A DNA stretch of 64,000 nt from Burkholderia puraquae (lineage in GTDB: Bacteria > Pseudomonadota > Gammaproteobacteria > Burkholderiales > Burkholderiaceae), in assembly GCF_002099195.1 (NCBI RefSeq), contig NZ_NBYX01000010.1:62001-126000 (forward strand), read 5' to 3'. The position numbers and the translations under genes are program-made. The notes under the pieces were generated by a model that made no database searches, was not told where the DNA came from, and saw nothing but the letters and a program-made list of their open reading frames with translations. This document shows positions 1 through 8,696 of this stretch, piece after piece; position 1 is the first letter of the stretch; each line of letters opens with the position of its first letter.

Positions 1-2
1 CG

Positions 3-671
3 GTGGAAGCGCGCACGGCCACGCCAATGCTGCCGCTGTCGCTGTTCCGCCATCGCACGTTCAGCGCGGCCGTGCTGTTCGGGATCTGCGTGAATCTCAC
101 GTACTACGGCACCGTGTTCGTGCTCGCGCTGTACCTGCAGCGCGCACGCGGCGAATCGGCGTTGCAGGCGGGCCTCGCCTTCCTGCCGCTGACGGGTGGC
201 TTCCTGCTGTCGAACCTCGCGAGCGGGCGTGTCGTGGCGCGTCACGGCCCGCGCGCACCGATGCTGGCGGGCGCGCTCGTCGCCGCGCTCGGCTACGGCT
301 CGCTGCATTTCGTCGACGCGTCGACGCCGCTGGCCGTGCTACTCGTGCCGTTCCTGCTGATTCCGTCGGGCATGGGCTTCGCGGTGCCGGCGATGACGAC
401 CGCCGTGCTCGCATCGGTCGCGCCCGAACGGGCCGGCATCGCGTCGGCCGTGCTGAATACCGCGCGGCAGGCCGGTGGCGCGATGGGCGTCGCAGCGTTC
501 GGCGCGCTCGCCGGCGGCGGCGCCGCGGGCCAGGTCGTGGACGGGTTGCGGATCGAAACGGCCGTGTCGGTCGCGCTGCTGGTCATCGCCGCACTGCTCG
601 CGACGCGGGTGCGGCCCGATGCGCATCGCGGCGCATCGCCCACGCGTCAGGCGGTGGCGGCGGCCGATTGA
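3..671 (+). CDS. MFS drug exporter, C-terminal part (cut by window edge)
   Basis: C-terminal 222 residues of a major facilitator superfamily transporter; the frame is open to the left edge, so the true start lies outside the window. Hydrophobic segments alternate with short loops, as in the second half of a 14-helix DHA2-type proton/drug antiporter. The segment with PERAGIASAVLNTARQAGG resembles the family's conserved region near helices 11-13, and the tail is short and polar. It would sit in the inner membrane and export small molecules. The substrate cannot be read from this part. It converges on the next gene, whose stop is about 10 bases away. Class is fairly sure; DHA2 assignment is inference. 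Confidence 0.8.
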   Translation: MEARTATPMLPLSLFRHRTFSAAVLFGICVNLTYYGTVFVLALYLQRARGESALQAGLAFLPLTGGFLLSNLASGRVVARHGPRAPMLAGALVAALGYGSLHFVDASTPLAVLLVPFLLIPSGMGFAVPAMTTAVLASVAPERAGIASAVLNTARQAGGAMGVAAFGALAGGGAAGQVVDGLRIETAVSVALLVIAALLATRVRPDAHRGASPTRQAVAAAD

Positions 672-681
672 ACGGATGCGG

Positions 682-1617
682 TCATGCGTCGCCGGGGTCG
701 CGCTGGATCAGGTGACGCCACGGAAACACGTTGCCCTTGAAGTGGCTCACGTAACCGCCGCTGCCGGCCTGGATCACCATGAACGACAACCGCGGATGCA
801 GTGCCTGCAGCACGTCGAGCGCTTCCCGATCGAGACAGGTGTTTCTCAGCGTCAGCGTGTGGAGCCGCTGGCCGGCCTGGCTCCTCAGCAAGCGCTCGTA
901 AGCGTCGAATGACGTCACGCTGCCAACAGCGCGCTCACGCTGCCACGTCGAATGCAAGGCGGTCGACTCGGAGAAATCGAGCCAGCCGAGCGACGACAGG
1001 TTGCCGCTGTCCGCCAGACGATCGATGAACTGCTGCGTGTCGTCTCCGCCGCCGATGCGCAGCCGCTCGAGATGCGACAGCGGCACGTCGAAGAAGCCCG
1101 CATCGGGCGCATTCGGCACCGTCAGCTCGGTCAGAAACGGCGCTTTCGCAGCAAAGCGGGCAATCTCGCCGCCCTCCTGCATGATCAGGTCGCCGCGCAC
1201 GATCATCGACTGGTTGCGATCGGCCGGCTCGGTCGGCCGCACATACAGCGAGCGCAGCATCGGGAAACGCGCATCCGAGTCGAGCAGCGGACCGAAATCC
1301 CATTCGCGCGTGCCGTTCGCCCCTTCGTCGAGGCCGCTGAACGCAAGGTCGGTCACGAGATCCGCGACGTCCCGCTCGGCCAGGCACTGCAGCGTCCAGT
1401 CGAACGGTTCCTCCCAGGCGCCGCCGAAATACCGGACATGGAGCCCGGCCCGCATCGGCGCGACGGCGACATGGTTGAAATCGGTCTGCCACAGCGGCTC
1501 CGCCGGATCGGCATGGTCGCGCCCGTCCTCGGCGCCCTCGCGCTCGCAGTAGTCGTGGATACGGCGCTGCAGGTCGAGCAACCGCCGATAGCCGGCGGAA
1601 TCCAGCGGATGGGACAT
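682..1617 (-). CDS. Hypothetical protein with leucine-rich-repeat-like segments
   Basis: A 311-residue soluble protein without signal peptide or membrane helix. The middle and end contain irregular repeats such as FPMLRSLYV, APFLTELTVPN, LSHLERLRIGG and RLHTLTLRNTCLD, spaced roughly 25-40 residues, which resembles degenerate leucine-rich repeats used for protein binding. The N-terminus (about 1-90) has no repeat and carries a WQTDFNH segment. No catalytic motif is visible. It stands alone between convergent and divergent neighbours, so context gives no role. I do not recognise a characterised homologue; the LRR reading is from pattern only. Confidence 0.6.
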   Translation of the reverse strand: MSHPLDSAGYRRLLDLQRRIHDYCEREGAEDGRDHADPAEPLWQTDFNHVAVAPMRAGLHVRYFGGAWEEPFDWTLQCLAERDVADLVTDLAFSGLDEGANGTREWDFGPLLDSDARFPMLRSLYVRPTEPADRNQSMIVRGDLIMQEGGEIARFAAKAPFLTELTVPNAPDAGFFDVPLSHLERLRIGGGDDTQQFIDRLADSGNLSSLGWLDFSESTALHSTWQRERAVGSVTSFDAYERLLRSQAGQRLHTLTLRNTCLDREALDVLQALHPRLSFMVIQAGSGGYVSHFKGNVFPWRHLIQRDPGDA

Positions 1618-1685
1618 GGCGATGCGGCTCCGGTCAACGACGATCGCGACAGTCTATCCGACGGTGCAGTTGCCCCGCACGGCGC

Positions 1686-2156
1686 TTACTGTCGCGTCGT
1701 ACCGGCTTCGTCTCCGATCTTCCTCACGACCGTCTCGGCCGCCTTCACGGGCCGGCCGTCGTCGTGCCGCAGCGCGAGCTTGCGGATCGCGCGCCCGGTG
1801 CTGCGGTCGACCAGCACCGAATGCGGCTCGCCGCGCGCGAACAGGTTCGCCTCGCCCCACTGCCGCAGCATCACGATGACCGGAAACAGCCCTTCGCCCT
1901 TTTTGGTCAACGCGTACTCCTGGTACGCGCTGCCGTCCGACGCCGGCACGACGTCGAACACGCCGGCGTCCACCAGCATCTTCAGCCGGTCGGACAGGAT
2001 GTTGCTCGCGACGCCGAGGCTCGCGCGGAAATCACCGAACCGGCGCACGCCGTCGAACGCATCGCGCACGATCAGCAACGCCCAGCGATCGCCGACGATA
2101 TCGGTCGCCCGCGCCACCGGGCACGGCGAATCCGCAAGACTTTTCTGCCTGGCCAT
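1686..2156 (-). CDS. HxlR-family winged-helix transcriptional regulator
   Basis: 156-residue HxlR/MarR-like regulator. The family hallmark cysteine near the N-terminus is present (C12 in SPCPVARA), followed by GDRWALLIVRDAF and the winged helix through FRASLGVASNILSDRLKMLVDAG. The start at 2156 is chosen because an AGAGGA ribosome site lies just upstream; the frame is open further but without such a site. The gene is divergent from an MFS transporter with about 150 bases between them, the usual arrangement for a local repressor whose effector is pumped by the transporter. HxlR proteins often respond to electrophiles or redox stress through the cysteine; the signal here is unknown. Confidence 0.88.
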   Translation of the reverse strand: MARQKSLADSPCPVARATDIVGDRWALLIVRDAFDGVRRFGDFRASLGVASNILSDRLKMLVDAGVFDVVPASDGSAYQEYALTKKGEGLFPVIVMLRQWGEANLFARGEPHSVLVDRSTGRAIRKLALRHDDGRPVKAAETVVRKIGDEAGTTRQ

Positions 2157-2238
2157 GTTCCTCTCCGCAATCGTGCCGGCCGCCTTCGCGGCAGCGCCGG
2201 CCATCCGTGCACGGACGTCTCGCCCGCCGCACAACAGG

Positions 2239-2267
2239 TTGCATTTTAAAACTACTTTTCCTACACT
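2239..2267 (+). promoter_or_regulatory. Possible sigma70 promoter for the MFS gene
   Basis: TTGCAT and TACACT separated by 17 bases, 43 bases before the MFS start, in an AT-rich island. The same stretch shows two similar blocks (TTGCA followed by ACTAC, around 2239 and 2284) that could be HxlR binding sites. Match to consensus is partial. Confidence 0.35.
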
Positions 2268-2309
2268 CACACCAGTTTCAATTTGCAACTACTCTGCGCG
2301 AGGGAACTC

Positions 2310-3545
2310 ATGGAGTCTTCCTGTCATACCGGCACCGTCGCGTCGAACGCGCCCACCCACGCGGCACATCCGGCCGACAGCGGCCGCCTGTCCGCGGCGC
2401 GCGTCGCGTTGCTGGCCGTCTGCTGCGCGGCCAGCGTCGCGAACGTCTACTACGCGCAGCCGCTGCTCGACTCGATCGCGCACGATTTCGGCGTGTCGCA
2501 GGCGGCCGTCGGTGGCGTCATCACCGCGACGCAGCTCGGCTGTGCGCTCGCGCTGCTGTTCGTCGTGCCGCTCGGCGACCTGCTGAACCGCAAGCGCCTG
2601 ATCACCGTGCAGCTTCTGCTGCTGACGGCGGCCTGCATCGGTGTGGCCGCATCGTCAACGCGCCTCGCGCTGCTGGCCGGGATGGTCGCCGTCGGGCTGC
2701 TCGGCACCGCGATGACGCAAGGGCTGATCGCATGCTCGGCCGCGCTCGCGGGCGCCGGCGAACGCGGGCGCGTGGTGGGTGCCGCGCAAGGCGGCGTCGT
2801 GGTCGGGTTGCTGGCCGCGCGCTCGCTCGCGGGTGTCGTCACCGATATCGCGGGCTGGCGGGCCGTCTATCTGGTGTCGGGTGCGCTCGCGATCGCCATG
2901 CTCGTCGTGCTGTCGAGACTGTTGCCGGACGAGAACAGGCCGCGCGAGCGCATCGGCTATGCGGCGCTGCTGCAGTCGATGGTGTCGCTGCTGCGCGATG
3001 AACGCGTGCTGCGTGTGCGTGGCGCGATCGCGCTGCTGATGTTCGCGGCATTCAGCATCTTCTGGAGCGCGCTGGTGCTGCCGCTGAGCGCACCGCCGCA
3101 CGCGATGTCGCATACGCAGATCGGCGCGTTCGGCCTCGTCGGCGCACTGGGCGCGGCGGCGGCCGCCCGCGCGGGCCGGCTCGCGGATCGCGGGCGCGGC
3201 CAAGCGACGACCGGCGCCGCGCTCGCGCTGCTCGCGTGCTCGTGGCTGCCGCTCGCGTTCGGCGATACGTCGATTCCACTGCTGATCGTCGGCATCGTGC
3301 TGCTCGATGTCGGCGGGCAGGCCGTCCACGTCGTCAACCAGAGCATGATTCTCGGCGCGCGGCCCGATGCGCATGCGCGCCTCGTCGGCTGCTACATGCT
3401 GTTCTATTCGGCCGGCAGCGGGCTCGGCGCGATTGCGTCGACGATGATGTATGCACGCGCAGGATGGACCGGCGTCTGCGTGCTCGGCGCGGCCGTGAGT
3501 GTGGCAGCGCTCGGCGTCTGGGCCACGACGCTCAGGCGCGCGTGA
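2310..3545 (+). CDS. MFS transporter
   Basis: 411-residue, 12-helix major facilitator permease of the inner membrane. The signature NVYYAQPLLDSIAHDFGVS near residue 45 and the loop GDLLNRKRLI after helix 2 place it in the DHA1-like group often annotated as YnfM-type or sugar-efflux-like. The start at 2310 follows an AGGGA ribosome site; an in-frame ATG at 2283 has none. It is transcribed away from an HxlR regulator, which probably controls it. A GC-rich hairpin at 3647-3674 follows. Substrate unknown; efflux of a toxic small molecule is the usual role. Confidence 0.87.
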   Translation: MESSCHTGTVASNAPTHAAHPADSGRLSAARVALLAVCCAASVANVYYAQPLLDSIAHDFGVSQAAVGGVITATQLGCALALLFVVPLGDLLNRKRLITVQLLLLTAACIGVAASSTRLALLAGMVAVGLLGTAMTQGLIACSAALAGAGERGRVVGAAQGGVVVGLLAARSLAGVVTDIAGWRAVYLVSGALAIAMLVVLSRLLPDENRPRERIGYAALLQSMVSLLRDERVLRVRGAIALLMFAAFSIFWSALVLPLSAPPHAMSHTQIGAFGLVGALGAAAAARAGRLADRGRGQATTGAALALLACSWLPLAFGDTSIPLLIVGIVLLDVGGQAVHVVNQSMILGARPDAHARLVGCYMLFYSAGSGLGAIASTMMYARAGWTGVCVLGAAVSVAALGVWATTLRRA

Positions 3546-3646
3546 TGCGTGCCGGCGCCGCGTATCGCATGGAGAAGGCCGGCCTGCCCACTGCGGGCGG
3601 CCGGCACACGAACCGGCCGCGCACGCGCGCCGGTTCGGCTTTCGGG

Positions 3647-3674
3647 GCGGCGCGCCGGTAGCACGGCGCGCCGC
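3647..3674. terminator. Perfect 11-bp hairpin between convergent genes
   Basis: Arms GCGGCGCGCCG and CGGCGCGCCGC with a six-base loop, between the MFS stop and the bceK stop. There is no T-run on either side, so it may be a bidirectional pause or RNA-stabilising hairpin rather than a classical intrinsic terminator. A second smaller hairpin (GGCCGG/CCGGCC) lies just before it near 3597-3618. Confidence 0.5.
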
Positions 3675-3680
3675 GGGCGC

Positions 3681-4847
3681 TCAGCCTGCCGCCTGGATCG
3701 CCTCTTCGTACACGCCGGCAACACGCCGCGCGATCACCGCGTTGTCGAAATGATCGCGCGCATAGCGCTTGCACGCGGCCTCGTCGGGCAGCGTGATCGT
3801 GCCCGACAGCGCGGCGCCGAGCCCTTCCGCGATCGCATCGGCGCCCGTGGACGGCAGCACGAGATCGTTGGACAGCCCGGCAACCGCCTCCGGCAGCCCG
3901 CCGACCGGCGTGACCAGCACGGGCGTGCCGGACGCAAGCGATTCGACGGTGATCAGCCCGAAGCCCTCGAGCGCGACCGTCGGCACGACGCTGACCGTCG
4001 CCGCGCGGTACAGCGCCGCGAGATGATTGTCGGGCACGAAACCGAGCAGCTTCACGTTGTCCTGCAGCCCGGCCGCATCGATGCGCTGCTGCAGCTCCTC
4101 GCCGATCTTGCCCTTGCCGGCGATCAGCAGCAGCACGTCCGGGTGACGGTGCTTGAGCAGGCCGATCGCGTCGACCAGGTCCTCCAGCCCCATGCGCCGC
4201 ACGAGCCGCCGCACGGCCAGCACGATCGGCCGGTCCTGCGGCAGTTGCAGCTTGTGCCGGGCCTCTGCCGGCGTGAGCGGCGTATCGAATTGCGCGGTAT
4301 CGACGCAGCCGGGAATCACGCGCACGCGCGACGGGTCGATCCCGTAGCGATTCGTCAGGATCTGACCGAACGCCTGCGACAGCACGATCAGCCGCGACGA
4401 ACGCGTATAGACGGCCTGTTCGAGATAGCGCTTCGCGCGCTGGCCGAGCGACGCGGCGCCCTCGACCTGGCTTTCGTCGGCCCACGGCCCCTGGAAGTGC
4501 GACACCTGCGGAATCCCGCGGGTGACGTCGAGGCCAGGGAACGTGTACAGCGCGAAGTGCGACGAGATCACGTCCGGCCGCTCGCTGCGGATCTCCTCGC
4601 GCAGCGCGCGGCGCGCGGCGAGCATCCGGCGCGCGAGCGACTCCGATGCGGGGCCGAAGCCCTGGATCGCACCGTCCGTGTCGTCGGCGACCTTCGGCGA
4701 GCCGGCGACGAGCCCGCGCACCTCGACGCCCGCGCCCGGCAGCGCGCCGACGAGCGAGTAGTACATCCGGTCGAGGCCGCCCGCGCGTTCGGGGAACCAG
4801 TGCATGCCGATTTGCAACGACTTGATCGGCCGGGAAGAGTGGGACAT
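3681..4847 (-). CDS. bceK: Cepacian glycosyltransferase BceK (GT4 family)
   Basis: 388-residue retaining glycosyltransferase of the GT4/GT-B fold, last gene of the minus-strand cepacian operon. The N-terminal Rossmann half includes MHWFPERAGGLDRMYYSL; the C-terminal donor-binding half includes VLAVRRLVRRMGLEDLV and the family E-x7-E region EGFGLITVESLASGTPV. It would add one sugar to the lipid-linked repeat unit at the inner face of the cytoplasmic membrane. The start at 4847 overlaps the bceJ stop (TGATG), implying translational coupling. Naming rests on gene order known for Burkholderia bce-I; which sugar it transfers cannot be read from sequence. Confidence 0.87.
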   Translation of the reverse strand: MSHSSRPIKSLQIGMHWFPERAGGLDRMYYSLVGALPGAGVEVRGLVAGSPKVADDTDGAIQGFGPASESLARRMLAARRALREEIRSERPDVISSHFALYTFPGLDVTRGIPQVSHFQGPWADESQVEGAASLGQRAKRYLEQAVYTRSSRLIVLSQAFGQILTNRYGIDPSRVRVIPGCVDTAQFDTPLTPAEARHKLQLPQDRPIVLAVRRLVRRMGLEDLVDAIGLLKHRHPDVLLLIAGKGKIGEELQQRIDAAGLQDNVKLLGFVPDNHLAALYRAATVSVVPTVALEGFGLITVESLASGTPVLVTPVGGLPEAVAGLSNDLVLPSTGADAIAEGLGAALSGTITLPDEAACKRYARDHFDNAVIARRVAGVYEEAIQAAG

Positions 4848-6031
4848 CACGTTTGCTCCTGCGTGACCGCATGCTCGGCCCGCTCGAAAGCGGACGGCTG
4901 CGAGGGTTGGCCGATGCGCCGGTAAAGCGCGACGTACTGGGCGCCCATGTGCGCCCAGCCGAAACGGGTCATCAGTTCGCGGGCTGCGTCGCCCATCGCG
5001 CGACAGGTGTCGCGCGATGCCGCGAGCGAGCCGATCGCCTGCGCGAGCGCCGCCGGATCGTCCGGATCCTCCAGCACGATCCCGCATTCGCGCGTGATGA
5101 TTTCCGCGCCGCCCGCCGTGCGCGCGGTGACGATCGGCAGCCCGGCCGCCATCGCCTCCAGCAGCGACAGGCTCATCGCTTCGTAGCGCGACGGAAATAC
5201 ATATGCGTCGACCGAGCGCATCAGCGTCGGCATGTTTTTCACGAGACCGAGGAAATGCACGCGCGAATCGATGCCGAGCGCACGCGCCTCCTCCGGATAC
5301 GGGCTGCCGGGCAGATAGCCGGCCACCGCCAGATGGACGTTCGCCGGCAGCTTCGTCAGCGCCTTCAGCACGGTGCCGAGGTTCTTGCGCGGCGTGCGCA
5401 GGTCGCCGACGAACAGCAGCAGGAACGCATCGTCCGGCAGCTTGAACGCCGCGCGGTCGGCCTGCGCGCCCGCGAACGCGCTGCCGTCGACGCCGTTGTA
5501 GATCACGCTGATCTTGCGGCTGTCGATGCCGAGCCCGGCGATCTCGTCGGCCACCTTCTGCGACACGGCCGTGATCGCGCGCGAGCGCCGGTAGGCCCAG
5601 CGCTCGAGCGTGGTGTTCACGCGCGTATAGACGTACTGGTAAGCCGACCACAGCCCCTTCGTGGGCCCGAACGGATAGTACGGACTCTTGAACCAGCCGC
5701 CGTGCACGAAGTGCGCGGTATTCACGTCGGCCTTGATCCACGAAATGAAGCCGTTCACGTGCAGCACGTCGTATTCGTCGCGGTGCGCGCGCAGCCAGGC
5801 CGCGCTCTTCAGCGCGAACACCTGCTGCTTGACGAGATTCGACGGCCAGAAGCCGCCGACCTTCACGGGCACCCAGCGCACGCGCGGGTCGGCCAGCAGC
5901 TCGGGCGCGACGTGCGACGCGACCAGCGTGACCTCGTAGTTCTCGGCCAGCGCCGCGCGCGCGATTTCGTAATTGACGCGGCCCTGCCCGTCGTTATGAC
6001 GCACGACGTGCGTGACGATCGCGATTCTCAA
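4847..6031 (-). CDS. bceJ: Cepacian glycosyltransferase BceJ (GT4 family), TTG start
   Basis: 394-residue GT4 glycosyltransferase. The N-terminus LRIAIVTHVVRHNDGQGRVN is the acceptor-binding fold, and YVFPSRYEAMSLSLLEAMA near the end holds the conserved acidic pair of the donor site. I place the start at a TTG (6031) because a strong GGGGAGG ribosome site lies seven bases upstream, and because the TTG overlaps the bceI stop as TTGA, in line with tight packing of the operon. Upstream in-frame codons would run about 55 residues into bceI. It acts on the undecaprenyl-linked repeat unit; sugar specificity is unknown. Confidence 0.87.
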   Translation of the reverse strand: MRIAIVTHVVRHNDGQGRVNYEIARAALAENYEVTLVASHVAPELLADPRVRWVPVKVGGFWPSNLVKQQVFALKSAAWLRAHRDEYDVLHVNGFISWIKADVNTAHFVHGGWFKSPYYPFGPTKGLWSAYQYVYTRVNTTLERWAYRRSRAITAVSQKVADEIAGLGIDSRKISVIYNGVDGSAFAGAQADRAAFKLPDDAFLLLFVGDLRTPRKNLGTVLKALTKLPANVHLAVAGYLPGSPYPEEARALGIDSRVHFLGLVKNMPTLMRSVDAYVFPSRYEAMSLSLLEAMAAGLPIVTARTAGGAEIITRECGIVLEDPDDPAALAQAIGSLAASRDTCRAMGDAARELMTRFGWAHMGAQYVALYRRIGQPSQPSAFERAEHAVTQEQT

Positions 6032-7494
6032 TGGTCGCCTCCCCGTAAACGCGCGGCGGCCAGCAGGCGTTGTGCCTTTTGCCAGTGCGCCGCGGAAAGA
6101 ATCGAAAAAATGGCTGTGAACATCAGCAGGCCACCCGTGCCGATCAGCGAGTTCGTGAACACGAGCATCGCGAAGGTCGACAGGCACAGGCTCAGGCACG
6201 CGCCGACGAACTTGTCCTTGCGCAGCTTGAACGCCGCGCGCAGCGTGCGGCCGAACAGCATCACGACGCCCGAGAGGTACAGCAGCGTGCCGGGCCAGCC
6301 GAGCACGAACGGCACGTTCATCACGCCGCTGTCGAAGCTGCCGTACTTGCCGAGCTCACCGCTGTCGCTCGACAGCTTCGTGGATGCGCCCGTCGCGCCC
6401 ATCCCTTCGCCGGCGACGTCGGTGAACGCCGTCTGCGCGAAGGTGGCGTAGAACTTGTTGCGGTCGTCGTAGCTGCGGTCGTCCTTCAGGTTCGTGATCG
6501 ATTGCAGACGCGCGCCGAGACGATCGGCCACCGGCCCGACGGTCAGCAGCGGCACGCAGAGCCCGACCAGCACGACGCCGCTGATCAGGATCCGCATCCG
6601 CACGCGGTTGTTCGACTGCGCGAGCTGGATCGCGAGCGCGATCACCCAGCCGCCCCACGTCGAACGCACGAGGCACAGCGCGAACGACACGAAGCCGGCC
6701 GCCCCCGCGAACCAGCGGATCTTCTGCGGCGCGGCAAACACGAACACCAGCGCACCCATGATCGCGAACGCGAACGGCCCCGACGAGTTCATCGTGCTGA
6801 ACACGCGCACGCCGTACGGCACCGGCTCGCCCTGCGAACCCATGTCGGAACCGATCATCCACAGCACGTCCCACTGCGGCATCACGAAGTACTGCACGAC
6901 GCCGTACAGGCCCATCACGAGCATGCCCCACATGAACGTGGACAGCAGCACGTCGCGGTACTCGGGGTAGTCGCGCGCGTTGACCATGATGTGAAAGCCG
7001 ATCAGCACCGGGTACACCCAGTTCGCGAGGTCGTAGGTCGCGGCCATGACGCCGCTCGACACGATCCCGACGAGGTACGCGTACGCGAGCCCGAACAGCA
7101 TCAGCAGGATGGGGATCCCGCGCCGCTGCGCGAGCACGCGGTAATGCCGGATCAAACCCAGGCCGGCGATCATCGTCACCGCGAGCGGCGCGACCTGGAT
7201 CAGGCTCGTCGGCGTGAACGCGCCCTTCGACCAGTCGGCGAGACGCCGCACTTCCGGGCTCAGGAACCACACCCACCACATGAATCCGACGTAGCGCGCC
7301 GGACTCTTGAAATACAGCCAGATGCCGACCGCGATGGCCAGCACCGGAAACGCGAGCGTCAGCACCTTGCCCTGGTGAATGGCGATCAGCGCGGCGGTGA
7401 ACGTCCACAGCCCGGCCTGCCCGACCCAGTGCTTCGGCTCGGGCAGCCAGTTGCGGTTGCGCGACGATGCGCGTTCGGCGGCAATGGTACTCAT
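6028..7494 (-). CDS. bceI: Cepacian repeat-unit polymerase BceI (Wzy-like)
   Basis: 488-residue polytopic inner-membrane protein with about ten to twelve hydrophobic segments and a large polar loop around residues 340-420 (with DDRSYDDRNKFYATF), the architecture of O-antigen ligase/Wzy polymerases. It would join flipped repeat units at the periplasmic face into the cepacian chain. The start lies 10 bases after the bceH stop with a GAGAG site. Sequence conservation in this family is poor, so the call rests on topology and on its place between glycosyltransferases in the known bce order. Confidence 0.83.
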   Translation of the reverse strand: MSTIAAERASSRNRNWLPEPKHWVGQAGLWTFTAALIAIHQGKVLTLAFPVLAIAVGIWLYFKSPARYVGFMWWVWFLSPEVRRLADWSKGAFTPTSLIQVAPLAVTMIAGLGLIRHYRVLAQRRGIPILLMLFGLAYAYLVGIVSSGVMAATYDLANWVYPVLIGFHIMVNARDYPEYRDVLLSTFMWGMLVMGLYGVVQYFVMPQWDVLWMIGSDMGSQGEPVPYGVRVFSTMNSSGPFAFAIMGALVFVFAAPQKIRWFAGAAGFVSFALCLVRSTWGGWVIALAIQLAQSNNRVRMRILISGVVLVGLCVPLLTVGPVADRLGARLQSITNLKDDRSYDDRNKFYATFAQTAFTDVAGEGMGATGASTKLSSDSGELGKYGSFDSGVMNVPFVLGWPGTLLYLSGVVMLFGRTLRAAFKLRKDKFVGACLSLCLSTFAMLVFTNSLIGTGGLLMFTAIFSILSAAHWQKAQRLLAAARLRGGDH

Positions 7495-7504
7495 CGATCC
7501 GCTC

Positions 7505-8653
7505 TCAACGCGACGACGGGCGCGAATCCGCGAGCGGCATATCCAGGCCCGCGGCGGCCGGCGTCCGGCGCCGGCGCAGCATCTCGCGCGTGATCCGCAC
7601 GTGCTGCTCGGCGAACGCCTGCGTGGTCAGGTCGCGCTCGCGCAGGCACGCGGCGGCGGCCCGCGCGCAGCCCAGCGCCGCGACCGGATCGGCCACGAAG
7701 CGATCGGCGGCCTGGCGCATCGCCTGCGCGTCGAACGCCGGCACATAGGCGGCCGTATCGTGCGGAAAGTAGTCGCTGAGCCCGCCGACGTCGGACACGA
7801 TCATCGGCTTGCCGACGGCCGCCGCCTCGAGCATCACGGTGATGCCCGACGCATGGAAGTTCGGCCGCAGCGGCACGACGATCACGTCGGCCCACGCGTA
7901 CAGCTCGTGCTGCTTCGCGAGCCCCGACGCCGAGCCGATCTTCACGTTCGGCGCATGCCACTCGCGCGGCACGCGGCGTCGCGTCGCGAGCCGCACGTCG
8001 TAGCGCGCGTCGCCGCCGAACGCGGCCAGGAACGTGCGCCAGTCGCGGTCGCGGTCGTTGCCGATCGCCGCGATCCGCAGCGGCCGGTTCGGTTGCCATT
8101 GCTGCGGCTCGGTGAGCGGGAAGTCCTGCGTGTTCAGCCCGTAGTAGACGAACTCGGCATCGCGCCCGAGATAGCGGCGGCACAGGTCGGCGTTGTCGCG
8201 GGCGAGCGTGGTCAGCGCGTCGGCGCGCGCGATCAGCTTGCGGTACAGCCAGCGACGCGGGCCGCCGAAGCTGCCCCACTTGTCGAACAGCCACACGCTC
8301 TGCGCGAGCAGCAGCGGGCGCTTGCCCTGCGCGCCGGCAAGCTTCAGGATCAGCGAGGCCGCGAGGTGCTCCTGCTCCGTGTGCGTCCAGATCACGTCGG
8401 TGTTCAGCAGCGCGGCGCGGTTGCGCCACGCATGCACGACGTCGAAGCCGAGCGCTGCCTTCAGCGCGCGGCGCGCGAGGCCGACGATGCGGCTCTCGCC
8501 GCCGTCCTGCGAATAGGTCAGCCGGAATTCGTCGGATTCGGCATGGTGGTAGCCGTACAGGCAGCCGATGTCCTCGCCTTTCCGGTAGGTACGCGGATCT
8601 GCGCCGTAAAACAGGTGAACGTGGACGTTCGTTGCAGCTTTCGTTGCAGTCAT
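7505..8653 (-). CDS. bceH: Cepacian glycosyltransferase BceH (GT4 family)
   Basis: 382-residue glycosyltransferase group 1 protein. The N-terminal half has VHLFYGADPRTYRKGEDIG, and the C-terminal half carries VIVVPLRPNFHASGITVMLE followed by AAAVGKPMIVSDVGGLSDYF, a variant of the GT4 donor-site motif. It acts in the cytoplasm on the membrane-anchored cepacian repeat unit. It begins 43 bases after bceG and ends 10 bases before bceI. Family sure; sugar donor unknown. Confidence 0.86.
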   Translation of the reverse strand: MTATKAATNVHVHLFYGADPRTYRKGEDIGCLYGYHHAESDEFRLTYSQDGGESRIVGLARRALKAALGFDVVHAWRNRAALLNTDVIWTHTEQEHLAASLILKLAGAQGKRPLLLAQSVWLFDKWGSFGGPRRWLYRKLIARADALTTLARDNADLCRRYLGRDAEFVYYGLNTQDFPLTEPQQWQPNRPLRIAAIGNDRDRDWRTFLAAFGGDARYDVRLATRRRVPREWHAPNVKIGSASGLAKQHELYAWADVIVVPLRPNFHASGITVMLEAAAVGKPMIVSDVGGLSDYFPHDTAAYVPAFDAQAMRQAADRFVADPVAALGCARAAAACLRERDLTTQAFAEQHVRITREMLRRRRTPAAAGLDMPLADSRPSSR

Positions 8654-8696
8654 GCGAGCCCTCCGTGGGTGGTCGCGCGCGAGGCGCGCAGACCGT